Shown: one piece after another, positions 35,970 to 45,992 of the stretch | Position numbering within the stretch: position 1 is the stretch's first letter | Layout of the letters: each line of letters begins with the position of its first letter | Origin: DASQZK01 sp963809925 | Lineage (GTDB): Bacteria > Bacteroidota > Bacteroidia > Bacteroidales > GCA-2748055 | Reading direction: 5' to 3' | DNA length: 64,000 nt | NCBI GenBank assembly: GCA_963809925.1 | Contig: CAWELH010000004.1 | Location: forward strand, 248,001 to 312,000 | The notes under the pieces: model-generated | Database searches by the model: none | Told to the model about the DNA's origin: nothing | What the model saw: the letters and a program-made list of their open reading frames with translations, nothing else | Made by a program: the position numbers and the translations under genes

Positions 35970-36041
35970 TGTCCGAAACCTCATCCCCTTATCATCTGAA
36001 CCATTTTTTGTTCAGTATAAAGTTCTTTGAGATTTCGGACA
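35970..36041 (-). terminator. Large nested inverted repeat downstream of the SprB-repeat gene
   Basis: TGTCCGAAACCTCA (35970-35983) pairs with TGAGATTTCGGACA (36028-36041) with one mismatch; inside it CTGAAC (35996-36001) pairs with GTTCAG (36010-36015). It lies 46 bp past the stop of the minus-strand T9SS gene, so a transcript end is the simplest role; a mobile-element end is an alternative. Confidence 0.4.
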
Positions 36042-36086
36042 GTGAATGTGAGATTTACCTGCTTAACGTTATTTCTGATTCCCCTT

Positions 36087-38945
36087 CTACCTGAGCCTAA
36101 GAATTTGCCCCTGTATTAATTCTTCATCACTCATAATGGTATAAATGAAGATATTATCGCTGCAGCCACCGCTGTCGAACGGGAAGCTATAGTTCACATT
36201 GGCTTTAAGCCTTCCCTTATAAAGCTGGGCAATTTTATTTCCCCTGAGATCAAATACCGCTATGGTTACCTCCGTATCTTTTGGGGTATTAACGTTTATA
36301 TTAGTCTCTTCAACAAAGGGATTGGGATAGGATGATACGAAAATCGATGACGCTTCAGCACGCTTTTCAACTACGCCTATTTCCTCAATGTACTGACATG
36401 TAGCTGCCTTATAAAGAACAGGAATTGATGCTGGTAAATAATTCTCCCCATCGCCGTCCCTAAAGCAGACATCAAAGTTAATACTGAATTCCCTGCTGCC
36501 ATCATTCCCGAAACCTGAAATATCATCAATTTTAAATCCGTAGATGCCAGATTTAGGATCTGTAGCATTCATCTCCATTTTAAAGTTGCGGGAATTTGTT
36601 AGATTGCTGATAAAAGCGTCTTCCAGCCCAACTACCAGATGAGACAAATCATGCGCGCAACTACCCGTGGTTCTCACCAATAATTCCATCTCATAGCATT
36701 GGTCATCCACCGGTATTAATTTTGTAATTTCAGTTTGCCAACAACTTGCGGGACAATCACCGGTTCCACTGCCCGAATCGTTACCCGAACCATCCCCACC
36801 ATCTTCGGGATCACCACCTCCACCGTCCCCGGTGGAACATCCCAGATTTACGGAATCGGCATCATGGCAACCGTCTTCATTCCAAGCTGTATAGACAACT
36901 TTTGCAGTTCCGCTTCCAGATGTTAAGATGGCCTGGCCGATTGTTGAATCCGTGATCACCCAGCCGCTGTCTTCACTCACAAGCTCCCATGAAAAATCCG
37001 TTGCATTGCTGGAAATTGCATACACAACATTATTCTCTGTATTGCAAGAAACCGGCTCAGGGGCATCGATCTTTGCCGTGACTATATTTACTTCATTTAT
37101 GGAGAATGAAGCCGAGGAAAAACAGCCGTTTGCATCTATTACATCCAGCGAGTACTCCCCTGGTTGAAGGTTATACCGGGATGCTCCTGATACACCGTCG
37201 GACCATACATATTCATACGGTAAGCTTCCTCCGTTAGCAGTAAATACAGCATATCCTGATTGTATACCACCGCAAGCTGGTTGTGTGATACCCGATACAA
37301 TGTTTATTGGATCGGATGAAACAATATGTACGGTTTGTGTTGTTTCACAGCCTAAAGCGTCTCTCATCATGATGCTGTAATCACCGTTTCCCGGAAGGAT
37401 AAGGGGAGAGCTGATCAGGGAATCTCCAAGGTAGAATTCATAGGCTCCTCCCCCGCCGGTACCATGGAATGCCACCTCTGCATCTGAGTCTGTGGAGCAG
37501 TCGCGAGGTGACACGGAATAGCTGACACTCAGCGGCATGCGATCGGATATGTTCAGAGACTTTGTAATGCTGCATCCTGCAGAATCCTTGACAGTAACTA
37601 CGTACTTTCCGCTTACAAGTCCGGTAATGGAGGCTGTTGTATCTCCGGTATCCCAGAGGTAGGTGAACGGGGCTGTACCGTAATGTACACTTGTGATTGA
37701 GAGCTCACCGTCGTCACCTCCCGCGCAGGCAGGATTCGTCACAAGAGTGCTGATGGATAAGGACCTGATACCAACATAAGCCGATTTCGTTTTCGAACAT
37801 CCTGCTGCGTCAGTAACTATAAGATTATATAATCCCGAATTCACTCCGCTGATTACCTGGCTGGTGTCGCCATTTGACCACGAATACCGGTAGGGTTCTG
37901 TTCCTCCGCTGATTGTAGCGACCACTTCTCCCTGTCCTTCCTGGTAGCATTCCAGGTAATTAGGGGTTAGTGAGGCATCAAGGGTAGAATTTTCGCCGAT
38001 CTGAACCGACTTTGAAACCGAGCATCCGGCATCATCAGTTACAGTAATGATGTATGTGCCGGCTGCTGCACCAGAAAGATTCTGTGCGGTGGACCCGTTG
38101 CTCCAGATCACATTGTAGGGTGAGTGGCCTCCGCTGATGGAAATCATTGCCGATCCGTCTGCAGCATTACAAGATGCGTTCGTGACCGTTGCCTCAATGA
38201 ATAGCGGGCTTTCCGGTTCTTTTATTTCGACAGAACCTTCTGCGGTTTTACCCTTGCTGTCGGTTACACTTACGGTATAGGCTCCTGCTGCGAGGTTATG
38301 CAGTGATGACAAAGTACTTCCTGTATTCCACAGGTAAGAAAACGGAGCTGTCCCCCCGTTGACTTCCACATATACCTCCCCATCATTCCCGTTAAAACAG
38401 GTTACATCTTTTGGGGTTAGTATGACATTGAGACTTTCCCTGCCGCCCATTTCTTCATAAAAAATGCATAGCCCTGCCTTGTACCCGATGGTCATTGAGG
38501 AGAGCAGACTTTTTAGGCAGTCGGGATCCGGGCTGCAAACTGTATAAGATATCTGAAAGGAGTCCTTTCGGCTCTTTTCGCCAAAATCGCGGATATTATC
38601 AATTTTAAAACCAGATAAACCGGTTGTGGGATCTGTCACGGACATCTCAACAGCCCAGTCTCTCGAATTTGTCACTTCAGTTACATTACCGCACGGAATT
38701 TCAACCATTAAGTGCGATAGAGCCGCATTGCATGAACCAGATGTAAACACCTGTAAATCAATACTTAGGCAGTCATCCAGCAGGACATGTCCGGTTACTT
38801 TTGCCGAAAAACAATTTTCACATTTCTGGGACGAAGGAAGATAGTTTTGTGCCGGTAATATGCAGGTTAAAAAGAGTAGTTGTATTGAAATGAATACAAA
38901 CTTCTTATAACCCAAAACTTGGTTGGTAAGGTAAATTTTCTTCAT
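36087..38945 (-). CDS. SprB-repeat surface protein with duplicated flanking domain and T9SS sorting domain
   Basis: 952 residues, secreted. After the signal peptide comes a domain of about 140 residues (Cys-rich; LSHLMVEIPCGNVTEVTNSRDW, GLSGFKIDNIRDFG). About residues 175-640 hold six or more SprB repeats with the pattern C-xx-G-x-DG-x-GG-PY-x-W-(S/N)-(N/D)G-(x)-L-x-G-Y-x-V-x-D-x-GC. A Gly/Asp/Ser linker follows, then a second copy of the first domain (LSHLVVGLEDAFISNLTNSRNF, GIYGFKIDDISGFG). The C-terminus, from SYPNPFVEETNI, is a T9SS type A sorting domain. SprB-like proteins act as surface adhesins or gliding adhesins; the repeated domain is not recognised. Transcribed alone. Confidence 0.85.
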   Translation of the reverse strand: MKKIYLTNQVLGYKKFVFISIQLLFLTCILPAQNYLPSSQKCENCFSAKVTGHVLLDDCLSIDLQVFTSGSCNAALSHLMVEIPCGNVTEVTNSRDWAVEMSVTDPTTGLSGFKIDNIRDFGEKSRKDSFQISYTVCSPDPDCLKSLLSSMTIGYKAGLCIFYEEMGGRESLNVILTPKDVTCFNGNDGEVYVEVNGGTAPFSYLWNTGSTLSSLHNLAAGAYTVSVTDSKGKTAEGSVEIKEPESPLFIEATVTNASCNAADGSAMISISGGHSPYNVIWSNGSTAQNLSGAAAGTYIITVTDDAGCSVSKSVQIGENSTLDASLTPNYLECYQEGQGEVVATISGGTEPYRYSWSNGDTSQVISGVNSGLYNLIVTDAAGCSKTKSAYVGIRSLSISTLVTNPACAGGDDGELSITSVHYGTAPFTYLWDTGDTTASITGLVSGKYVVTVKDSAGCSITKSLNISDRMPLSVSYSVSPRDCSTDSDAEVAFHGTGGGGAYEFYLGDSLISSPLILPGNGDYSIMMRDALGCETTQTVHIVSSDPINIVSGITQPACGGIQSGYAVFTANGGSLPYEYVWSDGVSGASRYNLQPGEYSLDVIDANGCFSSASFSINEVNIVTAKIDAPEPVSCNTENNVVYAISSNATDFSWELVSEDSGWVITDSTIGQAILTSGSGTAKVVYTAWNEDGCHDADSVNLGCSTGDGGGGDPEDGGDGSGNDSGSGTGDCPASCWQTEITKLIPVDDQCYEMELLVRTTGSCAHDLSHLVVGLEDAFISNLTNSRNFKMEMNATDPKSGIYGFKIDDISGFGNDGSREFSINFDVCFRDGDGENYLPASIPVLYKAATCQYIEEIGVVEKRAEASSIFVSSYPNPFVEETNINVNTPKDTEVTIAVFDLRGNKIAQLYKGRLKANVNYSFPFDSGGCSDNIFIYTIMSDEELIQGQILRLR

Positions 38946-38959
38946 ATCGCAGATTTAGC

Positions 38960-38987
38960 TAAATGTAAATAATTATACTTTTCACAA
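38960..38987 (-). promoter_or_regulatory. Putative promoter of the SprB-repeat gene
   Basis: On the minus strand TTG (38987-38985) and TACATTTA (38967-38960) are spaced 17 bp apart, fitting the Bacteroidota -33/-7 pattern with one mismatch in the -7 box, about 15-20 bp ahead of the start at 38945. Confidence 0.45.
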
Positions 38988-39599
38988 TCTGTATTGTTTC
39001 GTTTAGCACTTTTTTTTGACGATTGGTCAAGATTTAATCGTGGAATTCGGAGACACTTTTCAGGAAGGATGGGCGAAGTTGATCCCAGGAATTTGAGACG
39101 TATTGGTACTATAATACACGGAAAAGACTTTCCGTAATATCATGCCCGCGATTGTACTACACAGCCCAAAAATATATAACCTAAAATCTTTATTCTAAAT
39201 GATTTAAATTTTACATGCCATGAATTTCGTGCGTTTGGATATTGTTGAAATACAATACTCTACTTTCAATATAAGTAATTCGTCATTCTGATTCAAACTA
39301 TATTTTATCTTGCAATGTCTGAGTTCATTTTTCTACTGAAACGTATTGCAATGGTTATTTCCGGTGTTGCTTTGGGAACGTGAAGATGAATACGGAATTA
39401 TTGCAGGGGTACATATACCCATCACTCAATTTCTATTGATTCAGTAAAAAAATGGTTGTTTTTGGTAGAGGAGCTATGAAAAAATTATCAGGGTGTTGTG
39501 GATACATACGCTGATATAAATAGTCATTGATTTTCCTTTGAGTGGAAATGTGGGAATGTCAGTCATAAAGAAGATAGTTCAAACCTAAACTCAGGCAAA
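38988..39599. other. Long AT-rich leader region before the RHS operon
   Basis: About 610 bp of AT-rich sequence with no ORF or hairpin recognised. It must include the promoter of the four-gene RHS operon; TATCTTG-like -7 candidates occur near 39308 but none is convincing. The length is notable compared with other leaders in this window. Confidence 0.3.
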
Positions 39600-41660
39600 A
39601 TGTCAAATTTTAAATTGAATCTCCCTACAGATATCCCATGGGAACGCATTTGCGTTACGGAGGATATGATTGACAAGGTAGTATGTGATAATCTTCTTCC
39701 TGCCAAATGGCAAACTTCACTGGCTGTTTTTAAGTATCTGCCGGATGATGAATTCCAATTGTTTCCGAATTACAATATTACGTATTTGAAAGTTACGGCA
39801 ACCATAACAGGTTATCAGCCACTCGACAAGGAAGTACAGGGCAATATAGATTGGGATGGTGTTGATGTATCTACCATTCCCGGTTTAACCGATCTTCTGA
39901 ATTCGTATAATCCATGTCATGGGGCTGTTTTGCAGGTTGTTGTCGGGCCAAAAGAGCACAAACCCAAACTATCTCCGGATAAATATCCTTTCTTTCTTGA
40001 TTTTGAACCCAAAAAGAGAGAACTCTACGAACTGGCAACTGATACTAAAGAAAAGCAATCACGATCTATCGAGTCCCTGAACATTACAAAATCATCCGGC
40101 AATACCCAGTCGATGGAAATACTGGATATAGACATGGGAGGTGGTGGTTTTGGAGCACAAGCGTCATATGCCGGTACAGGCGGAGGATTTTCTTATACAG
40201 CACCAAATGGTCAGTGGGGAACCAAAAGATTGAATGCAGATGAAAGTTTATCCTCGCGTTCCAGTGATGTCGGACAGGAGAAACGGGAGACCTTTTCCTA
40301 TTCAACACAGATTTCTCAGATGTATCATCTGCTCGACAGCTATCACCTGGGGACCAACCGGGTTATTTTCTTCATCCAACCCCGTCCGCATACCCTGGAA
40401 GAACCTTCCGGCTTTGTACGAGGGCCCCGGCCGGTTGACGGCATCCAGGAATTTTTTATGGTTGTGGCACAACCAAAAGACCAGAAGGAGTTTTGTGTTT
40501 CACTGCGGTTGGATACCAGCCACCTGACGAAAATCCCTATCATGGAGTACGACAGGCGAACGGTTACATCAGGAGTTGTGTCTGCTTCAGTGCCAACCGT
40601 TTATACACTGGATGATATTACGGCCAACTTCGACCTCGGGGAGAAAATCGTGGGCAGCAGAGCATGTCTTCCATGGCCTGCCGACGGTGTATGCTGGGAT
40701 GTTCACTATCAATGCTTTACAGCAAAAAGGACGAATACCGAAACGATACCCATGCCCCTTGATTATGTCATCGAAAGTTATGATAATATTATCAATGAAT
40801 CCGATCACGGTTCGTCTACCGTATTTATTTCAGGTGACAACACCACTGCCACAATCAGCGTTGAGGCAAATGGCAAGATATGCATGGAAACCGGTGAGGA
40901 TGTTTGTGTGGATTGCCCTGACCTGATCAATGAATTCTATGGCCATGCACGGAGGCAGGTGTCTTTTAACCTCCGGTCAAAAGAGCCGATAAAACAAGTG
41001 GGTGAGGAAGAGGTATTGATGATAACCACGCGCGGACTTTGTTGCTGCTCCTCTGATAAGGATATTGTACCCGCTGATGAACTGGTAGCTGGTATAAAAC
41101 GAATCCCGGATGCGCTGAGTGTGTTAAAGTACCTCGATGCAAATGTAAAAATAGAGATGCAATCCAATGGCAAAAATGTGGGAAGGGAAGAATGCATGGA
41201 TTGCGACGATAAAAACAAAGCCGTACAATACAGCGGCAGTGTTAAGGACCCAAAACTGGTGATCAGGATGGCAAATGAATTAAGTAATTATATTAAGACT
41301 GAGACGATTAAAAGTCTGAATGATCCCACCGTTAAATTCCAAAAATATGCCGACACTGACTTTTTTGCAAAGCAGCTTGAATACAAACTAACACAATCGA
41401 ACCGGGGCAGGAGGATCCTGAAACAAAATGTGTCGAAAGATATACCGAAGGACGTCCTGGTGAAGTTTGAAAAGTACTTCAAAAAAGCTGGCAAAGAGAT
41501 TACCCGTAGGGATTTACTTTCAATCAGAGGGGATGAACTGGCAAGGGTAGGTGGTTTGAAAAAGGATCAGATTCAAAAAATGAAGCTTTCATTACTGGGT
41601 GTTAAGTTTAATCCCGACAAGCCTAAGTCAGCCGGTTCCAGGAAACATGAGTCGAACTAA
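39600..41660 (+). CDS. Unrecognised RHS-operon protein A (686 residues, cysteine motifs)
   Basis: No signal peptide or membrane helix, so cytosolic or exported by a dedicated apparatus. The N-terminal half is beta-rich. About 175-205 is Gly-rich (DMGGGGFGAQASYAGTGGGF), followed by a well-ordered segment around QMYHLLDSYHLGTNRVIFFIQPRPHT (about 240-265). Two CxxC motifs (CVDC near 436, CMDC near 531) flank an LCCCSSD near 482, suggesting metal binding. The last 110 residues are basic and helical, with LLSIRGDELARVGGLKKDQI near the end, faintly helix-hairpin-helix-like. It is the first gene of the RHS operon, 14 bp before the next. I do not recognise the family; adaptor, chaperone or delivery roles are guesses. 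Confidence 0.75.
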   Translation: MSNFKLNLPTDIPWERICVTEDMIDKVVCDNLLPAKWQTSLAVFKYLPDDEFQLFPNYNITYLKVTATITGYQPLDKEVQGNIDWDGVDVSTIPGLTDLLNSYNPCHGAVLQVVVGPKEHKPKLSPDKYPFFLDFEPKKRELYELATDTKEKQSRSIESLNITKSSGNTQSMEILDIDMGGGGFGAQASYAGTGGGFSYTAPNGQWGTKRLNADESLSSRSSDVGQEKRETFSYSTQISQMYHLLDSYHLGTNRVIFFIQPRPHTLEEPSGFVRGPRPVDGIQEFFMVVAQPKDQKEFCVSLRLDTSHLTKIPIMEYDRRTVTSGVVSASVPTVYTLDDITANFDLGEKIVGSRACLPWPADGVCWDVHYQCFTAKRTNTETIPMPLDYVIESYDNIINESDHGSSTVFISGDNTTATISVEANGKICMETGEDVCVDCPDLINEFYGHARRQVSFNLRSKEPIKQVGEEEVLMITTRGLCCCSSDKDIVPADELVAGIKRIPDALSVLKYLDANVKIEMQSNGKNVGREECMDCDDKNKAVQYSGSVKDPKLVIRMANELSNYIKTETIKSLNDPTVKFQKYADTDFFAKQLEYKLTQSNRGRRILKQNVSKDIPKDVLVKFEKYFKKAGKEITRRDLLSIRGDELARVGGLKKDQIQKMKLSLLGVKFNPDKPKSAGSRKHESN

Positions 41661-41674
41661 AATTTTGCAATACT

Positions 41675-42544
41675 ATGTCGATCACCTTCTTCTTTGGTCC
41701 GGACAAAATAAAATTTTCAATCAGGGAAAAAGGTCTGGTTGAAGCAAGTTCGGCCATACCTTTTCATGGTATTGTCAGCAGGGGCGTATTAATGAAATTT
41801 GCCGAAAAGGGTATATCTGTTGATTTATGGCATCGGTTTGCCCATTCCCTGTTTCAGACAACGGTAGAGGGAATCAGTAACGACGAATTGATGGTGAGAG
41901 ATCTGGTACATGAAGCAAAAGCATTGTCTTTCGGACAATCTGCGTATTGCGCACAACAGTACATAGTAAGGTATTTTGATATGATTCATGCCATTGATGC
42001 AGATGTTGAGCTTTGGAATATCAAAGAAGGACATACATCAAGTGTATGGAAAGTCACCATTGACTCACCCGGTTTAGAGGAATGTTTCATACTTAACATT
42101 TCAAGGGATTGTGAGGCATCAAAGGATTTGAAAGAAACCTCGGAAAAGATCATGACCATAGGGGATTCTTTCCCCGAGCTCAATATGTCAAAGGTATTTG
42201 AGATCACTTCCCTGAAAGATGATTCCCTACCCTTTGAACCCGTAATAACAAAGAATGAATGGGTAGCCGATTCCTTTGAGGTTCATTGCAGGAGACAGAA
42301 ACAAAGGGGTGCTGAAGAATTCATCTTTGTGGAAAGATTTCTGACCGATATGATTACACCGGCCAGAATAACTTCTGCCGTTGGCAGGATCTTTACTAAG
42401 GAAGAATCATCAAAGATCAATTCGGATATTAATTTTTTCTTATCCAAAGCATCAAGTTGTCTGGGTGAAGAACCATCGCTGAATATTAATGAAGGCGACG
42501 TGGTATGGAATGGTGAAAAAGCTGTAGTGGTTGCACTTTCATAA
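41675..42544 (+). CDS. Unrecognised RHS-operon protein B (289 residues)
   Basis: Soluble protein without signal peptide, between protein A (14 bp) and the RHS gene (15 bp). A central part, SVWKVTIDSPGLEECFILNISRDCEASKDL (about 125-155) followed by KIMTIGDSFPELNMSKVFEI, faintly recalls the N-lobe of phosphotransferase/kinase-like folds, but no HxD/DxD catalytic pair is clear. The C-terminal part (SSCLGEEPSLNINEGDVVWNGEKAVVVAL) looks like a small beta-rich end. Position suggests a chaperone, modifier or loading factor for the RHS protein (inference only). Confidence 0.7.
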   Translation: MSITFFFGPDKIKFSIREKGLVEASSAIPFHGIVSRGVLMKFAEKGISVDLWHRFAHSLFQTTVEGISNDELMVRDLVHEAKALSFGQSAYCAQQYIVRYFDMIHAIDADVELWNIKEGHTSSVWKVTIDSPGLEECFILNISRDCEASKDLKETSEKIMTIGDSFPELNMSKVFEITSLKDDSLPFEPVITKNEWVADSFEVHCRRQKQRGAEEFIFVERFLTDMITPARITSAVGRIFTKEESSKINSDINFFLSKASSCLGEEPSLNINEGDVVWNGEKAVVVALS

Positions 42545-42559
42545 TTAAGCGATCAGGCC

Positions 42560-45500
42560 ATGGGTAAATTGCCTTTCGAGCTGGAGCAACAAGGTAGTCA
42601 GGGTGTCATTAAAACTGATGATGCCTGTGAACACATAAGGTTCAGCAACAGGGAGACTGCCATCGCACAAGCTACGGGAAAGACCAATGCCAGGACTGGC
42701 TCGCCGGAAGTGTGGGACTTGATTCAAAAGAACTGTACGACAGAGGTACTTACTTCTCCTATAGCTGACGATAAGTTCAAGGCCGCCCCTCAGGAAACAG
42801 ACCCGGGACCAGGCGGAGATACCGCAGCGAATCAGGGCCAGATCACCCCGCCTCCTGTAAATACTGTTAAACAGGATGAGCAAAAGGATAATCCACCGAT
42901 TACCGAAGAACCCAAACGGCCACCAAATGGCGACAAGCATCCGACGCATAGTGCGGAAAAACCTGATAAACAGACCAATGCCGGGGAACCTGTGGATATT
43001 TTCAACGGCACCTATTACCTGCAGGAAACTGATCTTGTCATTCCAAACTCCATATTGCCACTTGCATTCGTCAGGTTTTACCGGAGTGGGGCTACATCGT
43101 TCGGCCCGTTTGGCTGGAACTGGGACCACAATTTCAATTTATTCTTGCGTGAACTTAGCAATGGCGATATTGCCATTTGGAGAAATCTTCATGAAGAAAT
43201 TTTCAGTTTTGACGGTGCCGGATACGAACCTCAAAGGGGGGTGTTCGAAATGCTGGAAAGAGTGCCGGCCCTGGCTCAGGTTTATGAGATAAAGGCAGAA
43301 GGAGGTCTTATTATGCACTTTGAAAGACCTGCCGGCTGGATTGACGGCGAAAGAATCCCCCTGCTTCTTATCCGGGACCGGCATGGGAACCAGTTGCAAT
43401 TCTCCTACGGTGCCGATGATAAGTTGGCTGAAGTAAGGGATGATGATGACCGGTATTTCCGGTTCAATTACGACCAGTGTGGTTTGCTCGTGGAGGTATC
43501 CGATCATTCAGGCAGAAAGTTCAACTATGAGCATGATGAAGAAACCATGCAGCTTGTGCGTGTCACCACACCGGCAATAACTGACCAGCCCGGAGGCATC
43601 GACAGGATTTATCATTATGAGCAACCCTGGGCTCTCCCTGAATTAAGGCACAACATCCTCAGGGTGGAAGACTCGCAGGGCAATGTTTACATTGAGAATA
43701 CCTATGAACAGGACCCTTCGGCATGGAGTTTCGCCAGACTCACAGAACAGCTTTATGGTGGGTTTTTGTACCAGTTTCAATATACACAGTTACAATGGGT
43801 GCCAGCAAATCCGCTCTACATAAATATTCCGGCCGTACGTGCTGAAGTCATGAATCCGGATTTTGGACTGGAGACCTATACGTTTAATTACAGGGGCGAC
43901 CTGCTCGACAGAAGGTACCGGTTAAGCAAAGACAAATCGTTCAGGGTTACCGTCTGGCAGTATGAATTCGATGCACAGGGAAATCTTTCAAAAACAACAC
44001 GTCCCGACGGCAGTGAAGAAATAAACGTGTATGATTTTGCAAACCCCGATCCACGGATGAGGGGAAAATTACTTCGTAGAGAAATCACTGCAGCCTCTGG
44101 TTTTCCCGCAGCAAGCCGAATTATTTGGAGAGGCAAATATGAGCCTGTTTATCAGTTGATTACAGAAGAAAAAGATGAAACCGGAGCTACTACTACATAT
44201 AAATATGATAGTAACCTCACCCCGGCCGCGCTGACCAATACCGGAAAACTCATGGAGGTCATTCAGCCTGACGCTACCCTTCCTGACGGAACCATACAAA
44301 AGGCCAAAACTACACGGGAATATAATGCCAAAGGTCAGCTTACTGCCGAAATTTTGCCTGATAGTACAAGGAATGAAATTAAATACGGCACAGCCGGTAA
44401 TGAAAAAAGCAGGTTAATAAAACAGATCGCAGATACCGGTAATCTGAATGTAGAACAGAAAATCAAATACGATACCTTTGGATTTAATTCAGAGCAGACC
44501 GACAGGAACGGAAATATTACCAAACAGATGTACAATGCACTGGGTCTGTTGGAGAAACTTACCTTCCCTCCTGTAAATGGGGTGAGCTCCGAAAATATCT
44601 TCCACTACGATTCAGACCGGAAATTAATTTCATCCGAAAGACCAAGAGGAAATTACACCGATCCGGTCATTACTGGTAATCATCTGATCGATCTGTTTGA
44701 GAGGGATGTGTTGGGCTATCCTGTGAAATTTACCTTGAGCAGCAATTCCGCTGAACCGAGAGTTTTGGAGGTTTGTAATAACTACAGGGGATTCCCGGTA
44801 CAAACCATTAATCCTGACAGCAGCCTTGTGAAAAAAGTGTATGACGAAAGGGGGCTGCTGTTGAGCACAGAGATGAAAGGGAATGACGGGAAAACCATAT
44901 CGACGAAGTATGTCTATGACCGGACAGGAAAACAGACCCAGGAAACGGATATTTATGGACAGACAACGAAATATGAATACGACGGATTTTCAAGAATAGC
45001 AAACATAATTCTGCCCAATGGCAGCCGGATTAAATATAAATGGCTTGCAAACGATCTGATGGAATCGGAAGAAACCATTGGTGATGACGGTACGGGTGCG
45101 GTAAGACAACTGGCATTCAGATCATATACCTACGATGAGAAGAACAGAAAAATTACGGAAACTGTTAAATCATTCACTGGCAATCCGGCGATTTCAGCGA
45201 ATATCAAGACAACCTTTTTTTATGACACTCGGGACAGGATAACGAAAATCAGGACACATCGCGGAGCTGTTCATACCCTGCAATACGATGCTCTGGATCG
45301 TATTGTGAAGGAAGTGGATGCCCTTGGGAATGAAGAACGGCACACTTTTGATGCAAACGGAAACCTGATTCAGAGTGACAGCCATCATATTGAACCTGAC
45401 ACAACGGTTTCGGTGATCACCAAAAGGTTTGAATACGATACGAGAGACCGTCGGACCGCAGTAATTGAACCGGACGGTGCAAGGGTAAAATATGAATATG

Positions 45501-45598
45501 ATGACAGGAATCTGCTGGTGAAACAAACAGATCAGTCGGGCATCGTCAGGGAAACAACTTACGATTCATACCATGTAAAAGCCAGTGAAAAGCTTTGA
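42560..45598 (+). CDS. RHS-repeat toxin, N-terminal segment (frameshifted)
   Basis: First of three consecutive segments of one broken gene spanning 42560-48222 (about 1890 codons if rejoined). No signal peptide. Residues about 70-140 are Pro/Lys/Asp-rich linker. A DUF6531-type domain starts near residue 142 (GEPVDIFNGTYYLQETDLVIP, LAFVRFYRSG, FGPFGWNWDHNF), which opens the RHS shell in many polymorphic toxins. From about 270 onward there are many YD repeats (for example YDSDRKLISSERP, YDRTGKQTQETDIYG, YDDRNLLVKQTDQSG). The frame ends at 45598, while the next YD repeats continue in the +1 frame. RHS shells encapsulate a C-terminal toxin used in interbacterial conflict. Confidence 0.9.
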   Translation: MGKLPFELEQQGSQGVIKTDDACEHIRFSNRETAIAQATGKTNARTGSPEVWDLIQKNCTTEVLTSPIADDKFKAAPQETDPGPGGDTAANQGQITPPPVNTVKQDEQKDNPPITEEPKRPPNGDKHPTHSAEKPDKQTNAGEPVDIFNGTYYLQETDLVIPNSILPLAFVRFYRSGATSFGPFGWNWDHNFNLFLRELSNGDIAIWRNLHEEIFSFDGAGYEPQRGVFEMLERVPALAQVYEIKAEGGLIMHFERPAGWIDGERIPLLLIRDRHGNQLQFSYGADDKLAEVRDDDDRYFRFNYDQCGLLVEVSDHSGRKFNYEHDEETMQLVRVTTPAITDQPGGIDRIYHYEQPWALPELRHNILRVEDSQGNVYIENTYEQDPSAWSFARLTEQLYGGFLYQFQYTQLQWVPANPLYINIPAVRAEVMNPDFGLETYTFNYRGDLLDRRYRLSKDKSFRVTVWQYEFDAQGNLSKTTRPDGSEEINVYDFANPDPRMRGKLLRREITAASGFPAASRIIWRGKYEPVYQLITEEKDETGATTTYKYDSNLTPAALTNTGKLMEVIQPDATLPDGTIQKAKTTREYNAKGQLTAEILPDSTRNEIKYGTAGNEKSRLIKQIADTGNLNVEQKIKYDTFGFNSEQTDRNGNITKQMYNALGLLEKLTFPPVNGVSSENIFHYDSDRKLISSERPRGNYTDPVITGNHLIDLFERDVLGYPVKFTLSSNSAEPRVLEVCNNYRGFPVQTINPDSSLVKKVYDERGLLLSTEMKGNDGKTISTKYVYDRTGKQTQETDIYGQTTKYEYDGFSRIANIILPNGSRIKYKWLANDLMESEETIGDDGTGAVRQLAFRSYTYDEKNRKITETVKSFTGNPAISANIKTTFFYDTRDRITKIRTHRGAVHTLQYDALDRIVKEVDALGNEERHTFDANGNLIQSDSHHIEPDTTVSVITKRFEYDTRDRRTAVIEPDGARVKYEYDDRNLLVKQTDQSGIVRETTYDSYHVKASEKL

Positions 45599-45992
45599 TC
45601 CGACCGGATTGAATATTACCAAAAGCTGGATAACGGATTCAATGTCAAGGATTACTTCCATCATTGATCCGATGGGGCAAACATCCGGTTTTGTTTATGA
45701 CTCGCTCGGCCGGAATGTCCAGGTAAATTATCCTAACGGTTTCTCAAGCATCAAAACATTTAATGATGTTAACCAGATCATATATGAACATCTGGGCAGT
45801 GGTGCTGAATTAAAGTACACATACGATGCCTTTAACAGGCTGGTCAATATTGAAAATACCCTCGTCCCGGCACCCTTGATCAAGGTTGAGAAACATGAAT
45901 TTACTTATGATGGTCTGAACAGAATGTTGACTTCTGCGGTGTCGGGCAATATTGTTCGCCGCAACTATGACAGTCTGAACAGGCTTGATTGA
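45585..45992 (+). pseudogene. RHS-repeat toxin, middle segment in a shifted frame
   Basis: Continuation of the RHS shell in the +1 frame relative to the first segment: FDPTGLNITKSW, DPMGQTSGFVYDSLGRNVQV, YTYDAFNRLVNIEN, FTYDGLNRMLTSAV and YDSLNRL. It has no start of its own. The join is around 45588-45595, where the run AAAA would restore one frame if it were one base shorter. The segment ends at 45990-45992 just after YDSLNRL, exactly where the usual continuation (I-E-E-T) occurs in the next frame. Confidence 0.75.

Noticed and set aside
42545..43129. 194-residue minus-strand ORF opposite the RHS gene start
   Set aside because: Antisense shadow of the well-supported RHS frame with no recognisable motifs.
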